A DNA stretch of 22,517 bases from an uncultured Ignavibacteria bacterium (GTDB taxonomy: Bacteria; Bacteroidota; Ignavibacteria; Kapaibacteriales; UBA961): NCBI GenBank assembly GCA_937868245.1, contig CALMMI010000764.1, forward strand, positions 1 to 22,517, written 5' to 3'. Positions 8,034-15,276 of the stretch are shown in pieces. How positions within the stretch are numbered: position 1 is the stretch's first letter; each line of letters opens with the position of its first letter. A model generated the notes under the pieces. It was not told the origin of the DNA. It saw nothing but the letters and a program-made list of their open reading frames with translations, and searched no databases. Made by a program: the position numbers and the translations under genes.

Positions 8034-9137
8034 ATGAAAAAATATTACCCTTTTATGCAAACCTACCGAGTCCTGTTATTTTTGATTATCCTTGTCACTT
8101 CATGCATAGGACAGAACAAAACACCTCTTCAAAAAGACGTAACAAATAAATCAAACAAGCCTCAACTTCAGCCCCAAAATGTAAATCAAGTATGGACACC
8201 ACCTTCAAATCAAAATCCTATTCGTGAACAAGTAAGCCAATATATACGACGGATGCTTCAGGATAAAGCAGGGAACATTTGGTTCGGAACAAATGGAGAC
8301 GGGGTATGTCGTTATGACGGAAATTCCTTCACCTATTTCTCCCAATATGATGGTTTTGCAGGCGATGCAGTAAGGGGTATTGTAGAAGACAACAAAGGAA
8401 TTATCTGGTTTGCGACTTCCGGAGGCGTCTCCCGTTACGATGGAAAATCCTTTACAAATTACACTACCAAGGATGGCTTGAATCATAATGAGATGTGGAG
8501 TATTTTGCTTGATAAAACCGGAAATCTTTGGTTTGGCACCGTGGAAGGGGTCTCACGCTTCGATGGAAAAAATTTTACAAACTTCCCATTTCCTGCAGCA
8601 GCCCCCGGTCAATTTTCAGATGCACCCCATCCATCTAAGTTAGTTAGTTGCATATATCAAGATAAAGGCGGAAATATTTGGTTCGGTACGTATGGCAGAG
8701 GTGTCTATCGTTACGATGGTACATCACTAACCAATTTTTCAGAAAAAGACGGACTCTGTAATAATGTTGTTCAATGTATAATAGAAGATAAGAACGGGAT
8801 TTTTTGGTTCGGTACAAGGTTCGGTGGCATGAGCCGGTACGATGGAAAATCTTTTACTACCTATACAGATAAAAATGGTCTGAGTACAAATTTTGTTTGG
8901 ACAATATTTGAAGATAAGATCGGTAATCTATGGCTCGGCACTGCCGGCGGGGGCTTGTGTCGATATGACGGAAAGTCGTTCACACACTATTCACAGGCGG
9001 AAGGTCTTGGTAACAGACATGTTCAGAGTATTTTAGAAGATAAGTACGGCAACCTTTGGTTCGGAACTTCCGGAGGAGTTTATCGTTTTAATGGTAAAAC
9101 GCTCTACAATTTCACAAAGGATATGGCTGGTCAATGA
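8034..9137 (+). CDS. Seven-repeat beta-propeller lipoprotein (two-component-regulator propeller type)
   Basis: 367 residues. The N-terminus MKKYYPFMQTYRVLLFLIILVTSC is a lipoprotein signal with lipobox VTSC (Cys24), so the protein should be membrane-anchored. From about residue 65 to the end there are seven repeats of roughly 42 residues with the pattern (V)xxIxEDKxGNxWFGTxxGGVxRYDGKSFTxYxxxDGL. This is the Reg_prop (two-component regulator propeller) unit normally found in the periplasmic sensor of hybrid histidine kinases. The third repeat carries an insertion of about ten residues (FPAAAPGQFSDAPHPSK). Seven units would close a seven-bladed propeller. No transmembrane, kinase, HTH or sorting domain follows, so it is a stand-alone propeller; its ligand is unknown. 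The family call is firm, the function is open. Confidence 0.85.
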   Translation: MKKYYPFMQTYRVLLFLIILVTSCIGQNKTPLQKDVTNKSNKPQLQPQNVNQVWTPPSNQNPIREQVSQYIRRMLQDKAGNIWFGTNGDGVCRYDGNSFTYFSQYDGFAGDAVRGIVEDNKGIIWFATSGGVSRYDGKSFTNYTTKDGLNHNEMWSILLDKTGNLWFGTVEGVSRFDGKNFTNFPFPAAAPGQFSDAPHPSKLVSCIYQDKGGNIWFGTYGRGVYRYDGTSLTNFSEKDGLCNNVVQCIIEDKNGIFWFGTRFGGMSRYDGKSFTTYTDKNGLSTNFVWTIFEDKIGNLWLGTAGGGLCRYDGKSFTHYSQAEGLGNRHVQSILEDKYGNLWFGTSGGVYRFNGKTLYNFTKDMAGQ

Positions 9138-9329
9138 TTATGTTTTGTTTAAAATACTTGTAATATTAGGCTTCAGAATCCTATCTATACTTATATCACC
9201 ACCCTAGTAGCTGCAACATTACCCGGTAAAGTAATTCATTGAATTAACTCCAAAGAGATTCTTTCCTAACCTATCACCACCCCCTCAAAAGCATGAAAAA
9301 TGCCTTACAAAAGGAGTAAAGTCGTATTT
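9138..9329. other. Gene-free stretch downstream of the propeller gene
   Basis: No credible gene. It holds an 11-base direct repeat TATCACCACCC (9194-9204 and 9272-9282) and a 15-base palindrome TAATTCA-T-TGAATTA (9231-9245) without a T tract. No convincing terminator for the propeller gene is seen. Confidence 0.4.
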
Positions 9330-9408
9330 TTGTATAAGATACATTCAAATCGTGCATATTTGACTAAAGGCGGCAGCTCAAATCCGATTTTAGTCTTCAC
9401 TTATACAA
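9325..9408 (+). promoter_or_regulatory. Candidate promoter -7 and structured leader of the DUF4920 gene
   Basis: TATTTTTG (9325-9332) fits TAnnTTTG, without a clear -33 TTG. A perfect 9-bp helix TTGTATAAG/CTTATACAA (9330-9338/9400-9408) encloses a hairpin GACTAAA...CGG-loop-CCG...TTTAGTC (9362-9395). The 9-bp helix overlaps the -7 element, so it can form in RNA only if transcription starts further upstream. The DUF4920 ATG follows at 9454. No known riboswitch class is recognised. Confidence 0.35.
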
Positions 9409-9453
9409 GTCCGAATTCTTGCCGGGCTTTTTGTTATTCTTCAGCTAAAATTT

Positions 9454-9897
9454 ATGAAACTGATTCTTATACTTATCAGCTGCTGTGTTCTTTTTTCATG
9501 TTCAAGCAAAGATGCCACGTTCGGAGCACCTTTCACCCTCAAAAACGACCAGACAATTACTGTATCGGAAGCTGCCAAACCCGCTAATTACGACCGAGTC
9601 ATACGTGTGGAAGGCGACTGCTATCAAGTATGCCAAACCGAGGGCTGCTGGCTTGTAGTAACAGACGGTAAGCAAAAACTGCATGTAATAATCAAAGATA
9701 AAGACTTTGCTGCGCCAATGGATTGCGGCGGCAAAAAAATTGCACTTGAGGGCAAGGTTCAGGAACAATTGACTACCGAAGATGATGCCCGTGAATACGC
9801 AGGGCAAGCAGGGAAAAGTGATGCCGAAACTAATGCAATTGTCGGCGATCAGCGGGTGGCTGTGTTTGTTGCAACAAGTCTTGAAGTAAAACAGTAA
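9454..9897 (+). CDS. DUF4920-domain lipoprotein
   Basis: 147 residues. MKLILILISCCVLFSC is a lipoprotein signal with the acylated cysteine at Cys16, followed by SSKD. The rest matches the DUF4920 pattern: FGAPFTL near 23, RVEGDCYQVCQTEGCWLVV (51-69) with Cys56, Cys60 and Cys65, a beta-rich segment LHVIIKDKDFAAPMDCGGKKIALEG with Cys91, and an acidic C-terminal part AREYAGQAGKSDAETNAI before a final strand. In relatives the core is the VCxxxGCW motif, suggesting metal or redox chemistry, but no activity is established. The ABC-F gene follows 78 bases later on the same strand and may be cotranscribed. Confidence 0.8.
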   Translation: MKLILILISCCVLFSCSSKDATFGAPFTLKNDQTITVSEAAKPANYDRVIRVEGDCYQVCQTEGCWLVVTDGKQKLHVIIKDKDFAAPMDCGGKKIALEGKVQEQLTTEDDAREYAGQAGKSDAETNAIVGDQRVAVFVATSLEVKQ

Positions 9898-9975
9898 TTC
9901 CCAAATTACATTAAAAAAGCTGCTTGAACGTTAATTGCTGTTAATTCTTTTCATATTCTCTCTTTTCTCTCTTCC

Positions 9976-11919
9976 ATGCTTTCAATCTCACATCTCTCTA
10001 TTCATTTCGGTGGTAATTATCTTTTCGACGATATTTCATTTACAATCGGTTTGCGTGATCGCATCGGGTTGGTAGGAAAAAACGGAGCGGGTAAATCTAC
10101 CCTTCTTAAAATCCTTGCGCGGCAACAAGAAGCTGAGACAGGATCAGTCTCTCAACCAAATGATTTCACTGTCGGTTATCTTTCACAAGACATTGAGGCA
10201 ACTCTTGGTAAAACCGTCTATGAAGAAACCAAAACCGCCCTTGCCGAACTTGTAGAGCTTGAGCATAAAATTCATCTTTATTCCGAGCAACTTGCCACAC
10301 GTACAGATTATGAATCTGATGAATACTGCGATATTCTTCACAAACTCGGCGAAGCAAATGAATATTTCGATTTCCACGGTGGTTATACGATGGAAGGCGA
10401 TGTGCAAAGAATATTAATGGGATTAGGATTTCTCGAAAGAGATATGGAACGTCTTGTAGATGAATTTTCAGGTGGGTGGCAAATGCGTATCGAGCTTGCC
10501 AAAATGCTTCTTCGCAAACCTGACTGTATCCTTTTGGATGAGCCTACAAACCACCTTGATATTGAATCGATTCAATGGCTGGAAGAATACTTGAAAACAT
10601 ACGAAGGTTCTGTAGTTCTTGTTTCGCACGATAGAGCATTTCTAGATTCGGTATGTACACGGACAATTGAAATTACCAATGGCAATATTGAGGATTATCC
10701 TGCTTCCTATTCCCGCTATGTAGTTCTCCGTCAGGAGCGTCGCGAGCAGACAATGAACGCCTACAAAAACCAACAGCGTGAAATTGCCAAAACCGAAGAA
10801 TTTATCGAACGTTTCCGTTCCAAAGCAAATCTTGCTTCGCGTGTACAATCACGTGTAAAAGCACTTGATAGAATTGAACGTATTGAAATTGAAGAAGAAG
10901 ATACGTCTGCTATTAAATTTCGTTTTCCTCCGGCTCCACGTTCAGGGCAAATAGTAGTTGAAACTGAGAAACTAACCAAAAAATATGGTGAGAAGACCAT
11001 CCTCAACGAAATTGACTTTGGTTTGGAGCGAGGTGACCGTGTTGCATTCGTCGGTAAAAACGGCGAAGGTAAAACCACCTTCTCCAAAATCCTCGTCGGT
11101 TTGGAAAGTTATATCGGTACACTCAAACTTGGACATAATGTTAAAATCGGATACTACGCCCAACACCAAGCAGAAAGCTTGGACGGTAATTCAACTGTAT
11201 TTGAGATTATTGATAATGCAGCAGCAGGTGAAATGCGTACACGGGTTCGCAGTCTGTTAGGTGCGTTTTTGTTCAGTGGTGATGCTGTTTTTAAGAAAGT
11301 AAAAGTGCTGTCGGGAGGGGAGAAATCTCGTCTTGCTCTTGCAAAATTATTGCTTGAACCGATAAATTTCCTCGTATTGGATGAGCCGACGAACCACTTG
11401 GATATGCGTGCAAAAGACGTATTGAAACAGTCACTTTTGGATTATGATGGTGCAATGATTGTGGTATCTCACGATAGAGAGTTCTTGCAAGGATTAACGA
11501 ATAAAGTGGTCGAGTTCAAGAATGGTAAACTCAAGGAATATTCAGGCGATGTGTATGACTTCTTACGCGATAACAAGATTGAATCGCTCAGACAATTGGA
11601 AATCAAGAAAACAGCACAAAATAATCTTAAGAACGAAATAAAACCTGCAGTCCAACCGAAACCACATACGCCTGCGTCAAACCACCCGAAACGGAATGAT
11701 AAAGACCGTCGTGCAATCGAAAAGCATGTTTCTGAAACCGAAGCCCTTATTGCAATGCTCGAAAAAGCAATCGCAACAATCGAAAATGAAATGAGCCATC
11801 CGGAATTTTACACAAATCCTAAGAGTTCTGCATCTATTACCCTGCTTTACAACGATAAACGTAAAGAACTTGAAGATGCTATGGAATTGTGGAGTACGCT
11901 ACAAGAGCAGTTGGTGTAG
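9976..11919 (+). CDS. ABC-F family ATPase (translation factor type)
   Basis: 647 residues with two ABC domains and no membrane segments, the ABC-F layout. Such proteins bind the ribosomal E site and relieve stalled or drug-bound ribosomes. The first domain has Walker A GKNGAGKST (34-42), signature FSGGWQMR and Walker B CILLDEPTNHLD. The charged interdomain linker (EEFIERFRSKANLASRVQSRVKALDRIE) is the P-site tRNA interaction motif. The second domain has Walker A GKNGEGKTT (about 360), signature LSGGEKSR (about 444) and Walker B FLVLDEPTNHLD. A basic, Pro/Lys-rich stretch (about 555-580) leads to a C-terminal coiled coil (about 585-645). The linker resembles E. coli YheS more than EttA; the precise subfamily is uncertain. 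The start is preceded by a pyrimidine-rich tract rather than a Shine-Dalgarno sequence. Confidence 0.92.
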   Translation: MLSISHLSIHFGGNYLFDDISFTIGLRDRIGLVGKNGAGKSTLLKILARQQEAETGSVSQPNDFTVGYLSQDIEATLGKTVYEETKTALAELVELEHKIHLYSEQLATRTDYESDEYCDILHKLGEANEYFDFHGGYTMEGDVQRILMGLGFLERDMERLVDEFSGGWQMRIELAKMLLRKPDCILLDEPTNHLDIESIQWLEEYLKTYEGSVVLVSHDRAFLDSVCTRTIEITNGNIEDYPASYSRYVVLRQERREQTMNAYKNQQREIAKTEEFIERFRSKANLASRVQSRVKALDRIERIEIEEEDTSAIKFRFPPAPRSGQIVVETEKLTKKYGEKTILNEIDFGLERGDRVAFVGKNGEGKTTFSKILVGLESYIGTLKLGHNVKIGYYAQHQAESLDGNSTVFEIIDNAAAGEMRTRVRSLLGAFLFSGDAVFKKVKVLSGGEKSRLALAKLLLEPINFLVLDEPTNHLDMRAKDVLKQSLLDYDGAMIVVSHDREFLQGLTNKVVEFKNGKLKEYSGDVYDFLRDNKIESLRQLEIKKTAQNNLKNEIKPAVQPKPHTPASNHPKRNDKDRRAIEKHVSETEALIAMLEKAIATIENEMSHPEFYTNPKSSASITLLYNDKRKELEDAMELWSTLQEQLV

Positions 11920-11935
11920 AAGGTAGGATGTTTGG

Positions 11936-11965
11936 CTGAAAATTAATTATAAAATTAATTTTCAG
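11936..11965. repeat. Perfect 12-bp AT-rich hairpin after the ABC-F gene
   Basis: CTGAAAATTAAT (11936-11947) and its exact complement (11954-11965) flank the loop TATAAA. No T tract follows directly. It begins 17 bases past the ABC-F stop and may help define the 3' end of that transcript. Confidence 0.6.
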
Positions 11966-11982
11966 AATCTATAAAAACGAAG

Positions 11983-12075
11983 AATTGGCAAATATCTGAA
12001 TACTTCGACAAGCTCAGTATGACGAACCAGTTACGTCACCCTGAGCCCGTCGAAGGGTTCAATTATTTGCCAATT
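11983..12075. repeat. Long inverted repeat (42-bp arms) between convergent genes
   Basis: Arms 11983-12024 and 12034-12075 are reverse complements at 34 of 42 positions, with a 9-base spacer AACCAGTTA. The inner half carries CTTCGACAAGCTCAG and its partner CCTGAGCCCGTCGAAG. That is a sequence type I know as a dispersed palindromic repeat in many bacterial genomes (CTTCGACRRGCTCAG...). The outer half (AATTGGCAAATA) is local. It sits between the stops of the ABC-F gene and the adenosyltransferase gene, where it could act as a bidirectional transcript end. Confidence 0.7.
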
Positions 12076-12090
12076 GTATTTGGAATGTAA

Positions 12091-12663
12091 TCAAGACTTA
12101 CTTGTTGTTTTCTTCTCATTCGGCACCCACGGCACATCATCCACTCCCTCAAGAAAATTAGCCATCCTAGCCGATACAAAAAGAAAATCCGAAAGACGGT
12201 TCAAAAACTTAATGGCAAATTCACCGATATTCTCTGAATGGGAAAGTTCAACCGCTGCACGTTCAGCACGGCGGCATACTGTTCGTGCCAGATGCAGATG
12301 CGCTGATAACGGACATCCACCCGGCAAGATGAAATTTCTCAACGGAGTTAAATCTTCCTCGAATTCATCAATCAGATGCTCAAGCCACTCTATATGCTCC
12401 AATTCAATGCGTGGAATATGATATTTTGCAGGAGGATCAAGCGGGGTAGCCAAATCACTTCCCACAGTAAAAAGCAATGATGACAAATGCTCAAGCGGAT
12501 GTTTAAGTCGATGTGTCGGCTTATGGGTAAGAGCTATCCCGATAACGGAATTAAGTTCATCAACCGTACCGTAAGCTGCAATTCGAAGGTGATATTTTTC
12601 TACACGCTGACCTCCAAAAAGTCCGGTAGTACCGTCATCCCCTGTTTTTGTATATATTTTCAT
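12091..12663 (-). CDS. Cob(I)alamin adenosyltransferase, PduO/MMAB type
   Basis: 190 residues, usual length. The enzyme transfers adenosyl from ATP to cob(I)alamin to form adenosylcobalamin in the cytoplasm. The ATP-binding N-terminus is KIYTKTGDDGTTGLFGGQRV (2-21), followed by AAYGTVDELNSVIG (29-42). The C-terminal active-site helices carry HLARTVCRRAERAAVEL (124-140) and FLNRLSDFLFVSARMAN (153-169). All hallmark blocks are present. It is the last gene of the leftward run Sua5-HPr-ferritin-adenosyltransferase and lies 18 bases after the ferritin stop. No B12-dependent enzyme or B12 synthesis gene is in the window, so the cofactor's use cannot be read from context. Confidence 0.95.
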   Translation of the reverse strand: MKIYTKTGDDGTTGLFGGQRVEKYHLRIAAYGTVDELNSVIGIALTHKPTHRLKHPLEHLSSLLFTVGSDLATPLDPPAKYHIPRIELEHIEWLEHLIDEFEEDLTPLRNFILPGGCPLSAHLHLARTVCRRAERAAVELSHSENIGEFAIKFLNRLSDFLFVSARMANFLEGVDDVPWVPNEKKTTSKS

Positions 12664-12681
12664 AGAAGAATTTGAAATTGG

Positions 12682-13191
12682 TTATTCAGCAGTTTCAGGT
12701 GCTTGTCCAACTGATGCAACTTGTGCGTCAAGCATTAGCAGTCCGCCCATATCATTACCAATCATTTTCAATATTTGGAGTACTCTGCTTGCCATTGCTT
12801 CTTCTTCGCGTTGTTCGGTAATGAACCAATGGAGGAATACCTCTGTTGTATAATCGTTTACATCGCGGGTTAGGCGCACGATGTCGTTAATACGTCCGGT
12901 TAGTTCACACTCATGCTTATAAACAGCTTCAATTACCTCCATAGGGGAATTCCATTTTTGAGTAGGAGCAGGAATTTTACTGAGAATTACTTCGCCATTT
13001 CTCTCCAATATATAATTATATATTTTCATAGCGTGAGTTGTTTCTTCGGTTGCCTGACGGCGTGTCCACTGTTCAAAACCTTCCAAATCGAGTGTGTTAA
13101 AATACGTAGCTGCCGAAAGATACAGATACCATGAAAAAAACTCACGGTTCATTTGCTCATTGAGCATTTCTAATACTTTTCCCTTTAACAT
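12682..13191 (-). CDS. ftnA: Bacterial non-heme ferritin (FtnA type)
   Basis: 169 residues, typical of prokaryotic 24-mer ferritin, which oxidises Fe(II) and stores it as a mineral core in the cytoplasm. The ferroxidase ligands fall at the same positions as in E. coli FtnA: Glu17 (NREFFSWYLYLS), Glu50 and His53 (ATEETTHAMKIY), Glu94 (KHECELT), Gln127 and Glu130 (FITEQREEEA). The third-site residues Glu49, Glu126 and Glu129 are also present. There is no heme-binding methionine pattern that would suggest bacterioferritin. It lies 57 bases after HPr and 18 before the adenosyltransferase gene. The C-terminal tail after 155 is short and polar. Confidence 0.93.
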   Translation of the reverse strand: MLKGKVLEMLNEQMNREFFSWYLYLSAATYFNTLDLEGFEQWTRRQATEETTHAMKIYNYILERNGEVILSKIPAPTQKWNSPMEVIEAVYKHECELTGRINDIVRLTRDVNDYTTEVFLHWFITEQREEEAMASRVLQILKMIGNDMGGLLMLDAQVASVGQAPETAE

Positions 13192-13248
13192 TGTCGTTCT
13201 TTCTAAATAGTAAATAAGTACTGTAATAATTTTTTTCGGGAATACTAC

Positions 13249-13515
13249 TTATAATTCACCAAAGCCATTTTCAAACAGTAATTTGAGTTCTGTGATTGCG
13301 TCAGCCTCATCAGCTCCCTCTGCAGTGAGCAGCAACTCACTGCCTTGCTCCGCTGCTAGTGTCATTACACCTATTATACTTTTGGCGTTAATATCATAGC
13401 CGTCGCGGTTAAGATAAATATCCGATTTAAATTTAGCTGCTAATTTCACAAGCATCGCCGCTGGGCGAGTGTGAAGTCCGGCACGGTTACGAACTATAAG
13501 TGTTTCTTGAATCAT
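13249..13515 (-). CDS. ptsH: Phosphocarrier protein HPr
   Basis: 88 residues, the full HPr length. The active-site histidine is His15 in NRAGLHTRPAAMLVKLA, the residue phosphorylated by enzyme I. Ser46 (INAKSIIGVMTLAAEQG), the target of HPr kinase in organisms that have it, is also conserved. HPr carries phosphate from PEP to sugar-specific EII proteins or acts as a regulator. No enzyme I, EII or HPr kinase gene is within the window, so either role is possible. It sits 45 bases after the Sua5-type gene and 57 before ferritin on the same strand, probably in one transcript. Confidence 0.94.
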   Translation of the reverse strand: MIQETLIVRNRAGLHTRPAAMLVKLAAKFKSDIYLNRDGYDINAKSIIGVMTLAAEQGSELLLTAEGADEADAITELKLLFENGFGEL

Positions 13516-13560
13516 AAAAAGGCAAGTATGGAATATATCGTCAGAACAATTGCAAATAGA

Positions 13561-14535
13561 CTACGTTCCCGATGCTGCCTTTGCTATTCGATTCATCAGA
13601 GCGGTGTTGCTTTGCACAGTATCATTACACAAAATAAGGATTTCTTGGAAACTTTCAGCATCCGCTCGTCGAAATTCTGCATAAATTGTTTCGGAACTGA
13701 GCAGATATACAAGATTTTTAAGTTCAGATGGCGGATTTTCTGTTGCTAATATCATCCTTTTAAGATTTGGATTCACTTCCATTTCTTCTGAAATAGCCTC
13801 CCAAGATTTCATCAATCTAACAGCGGCTTGTGGGGCATAATGACGGTATTTCATCCCCGGTGCAATGGGAGTAGATGTTTCTTCTCCAGAATGCATTATC
13901 ACCTTTTTACCCAAAACGCTTTCGATATCTTCACGGGTAATCGAACCCGGTCGGACTATTATCGGGGTAACACCAAGAATATCAATAATTGTCGATTCAA
14001 TCCCTACTCTACATTGCCCGCCATCTACAATTGCAGCAATTCTGCCGTTCATATCATCAAATACATGCTGTGCAGTTGTCGGGCTTGGCTTTCCTGAACG
14101 GTTTGCAGATGGTGCTACCAGTGGTTCACCTGCTTCAGTAATTATTCGCAGGGCAATCTCATGTGCCGGCATTCGCACTGCTATTGTATCTAACCCTGCC
14201 GAAACGATGGAAGGAACTTCCTTTCGTTTTTTCAAAATCACTGTTAACGCTCCCGGGAAAAACGCATCAGCCAAACGGTAGAATTCATCAGGAATATCAA
14301 TTGCAATTCTTTCAACATCTTCAATTGATGCAATATGAGCTATCAATGGATTATCCTGTGGACGACCTTTTGCTTCGTAGATTTTCTGAACTGCTTTTTC
14401 ATTAAATACACAAGCACCGAGACCATACACCGTTTCCGTGGGAATACCAACTATTTCCCCTGAACGTAATAATTCTGCTGCGCGGACGATTGCAGAATCG
14501 GGATTGGTGATTGCGTTTAATAGTTCGGTTGTCAT
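13561..14535 (-). CDS. L-threonylcarbamoyladenylate synthase, long Sua5/YwlC type
   Basis: 324 residues: an N-terminal YrdC/TsaC catalytic domain (about 10-205) plus a C-terminal Sua5 domain (about 225-324), the long form of the family. It makes threonylcarbamoyl-AMP from threonine, bicarbonate and ATP for t6A37 modification of ANN-reading tRNAs. Signature blocks are GEIVGIPTETVYGLGACVF (27-45), KGRPQDNPLIAHI, the GALTVILK segment, AVRMPAH and PLVAPSANRSGKPSPT. The linker APGMKYRHYAPQAAV marks the Sua5 extension. It heads the four-gene leftward run and lies just downstream of the terminator at 14569-14607, so it should have its own promoter in the 14536-14568 interval. Confidence 0.95.
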   Translation of the reverse strand: MTTELLNAITNPDSAIVRAAELLRSGEIVGIPTETVYGLGACVFNEKAVQKIYEAKGRPQDNPLIAHIASIEDVERIAIDIPDEFYRLADAFFPGALTVILKKRKEVPSIVSAGLDTIAVRMPAHEIALRIITEAGEPLVAPSANRSGKPSPTTAQHVFDDMNGRIAAIVDGGQCRVGIESTIIDILGVTPIIVRPGSITREDIESVLGKKVIMHSGEETSTPIAPGMKYRHYAPQAAVRLMKSWEAISEEMEVNPNLKRMILATENPPSELKNLVYLLSSETIYAEFRRADAESFQEILILCNDTVQSNTALMNRIAKAASGT

Positions 14536-14568
14536 TCAAGTTTCAAGAATTTTATCAAATTTTTAATC

Positions 14569-14607
14569 AAAAAAAAGAAAAGGTCTAATTCCATTGATGG
14601 AACTAGA
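14569..14607 (-). terminator. Intrinsic terminator downstream of the membrane-protein gene
   Basis: On the minus strand TCTAGTTCCAT pairs with ATGGAATTAGA (10 of 11) around a 2-base centre and is followed by a T-rich tract (CC, then TTTTCTTTTTTTT). It separates the solute-binding/membrane-protein pair from the Sua5 run. An extra 9-bp inverted repeat GTAAAATAG/CTATTTTAC (14609-14617/14633-14641) overlaps the stop codon. Confidence 0.8.
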
Positions 14608-14632
14608 TGTAAAATAGTAACTTACATTTTAT

Positions 14633-15235
14633 CTATTTTACTTTTGAATACTTTTCTCTCTTTTGTATTGATCCATCTTCGTTGTAATATGTCCATACAC
14701 TGTCCTTCAGCCAAATGAGATTATTATCATATACTTTCGTATGAAAATCTTCTTCGCTTACAATATCTTGTGTTACATAGAATTCCAACCGTTTTATCTT
14801 TTGGTCAGGATACCTATATGTATCTTCCTTATAATAATGATTAGCTGCATAATATAAATGTCTCGGCGATATTTTTTCGTCTTGATTTTCTGAATGGGCA
14901 TAAACTCCTAAAAAAGCAAATAATGGTAAAGGTGTTGAGAAAAATAAGAACACCCAATCAGATACATTTTTTATCTTAATTTTAGCAAAAACTATTGTCA
15001 TAATTAAAACAAGAATACCCAAAGCCCAAAAAACCGGTAAAAGTACAGAGGGCAGCATTGCACCTCCGCCTGTTTGCATCAATCCGCCGATAAAAGCGAG
15101 TGTAAACGTATTGTATATTAGTGCAAAAATCATTAACCCCACACCTGAAGTTTTTTTGTTTAGAAGTGATTCAACATATCTTCTAACTCTTTCTTCAGGT
15201 TCAACTTTTCTTGTAGTTTTTATCGTTTCTTTCAT
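14633..15235 (-). CDS. Hypothetical membrane protein with a short MORN-like C-terminal tail
   Basis: 200 residues that I do not recognise. A basic, charged N-terminus (KETIKTTRKVEPEERVRR) precedes three hydrophobic helices at about 31-54, 61-84 and 92-111. A polar domain of some 90 residues follows. It contains ISPRHLYYAANHYYKEDTYRYPDQ and ends in WTYYNEDGSIQKREKYSK, which resembles the YYxxDGxxxxxxxY unit of MORN_2/YwqK-like repeats, but only one such unit is seen. The topology could place the C-terminal domain on either side of the membrane. It begins 41 bases after the solute-binding protein stop and is probably cotranscribed with it. It is clearly AT-richer than the Sua5 run (17 G+C in the 60 bases 14821-14880). 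Confidence 0.6.
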   Translation of the reverse strand: MKETIKTTRKVEPEERVRRYVESLLNKKTSGVGLMIFALIYNTFTLAFIGGLMQTGGGAMLPSVLLPVFWALGILVLIMTIVFAKIKIKNVSDWVFLFFSTPLPLFAFLGVYAHSENQDEKISPRHLYYAANHYYKEDTYRYPDQKIKRLEFYVTQDIVSEEDFHTKVYDNNLIWLKDSVWTYYNEDGSIQKREKYSKVK

Positions 15236-15276
15236 AGAATATATAAGTCATATAAATGGAAGAAGTTGACTCAATC

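Noticed and set aside
9300..9587. 95-codon plus-strand frame before and across the DUF4920 gene
   Set aside because: It overlaps the start of a well-supported lipoprotein in another frame, and its product (many Ser, Cys, Tyr) resembles no family.
13865..14281. 138-codon plus-strand frame opposite the Sua5 gene
   Set aside because: Antisense shadow of a strongly conserved synthase; no independent start signal or motif.
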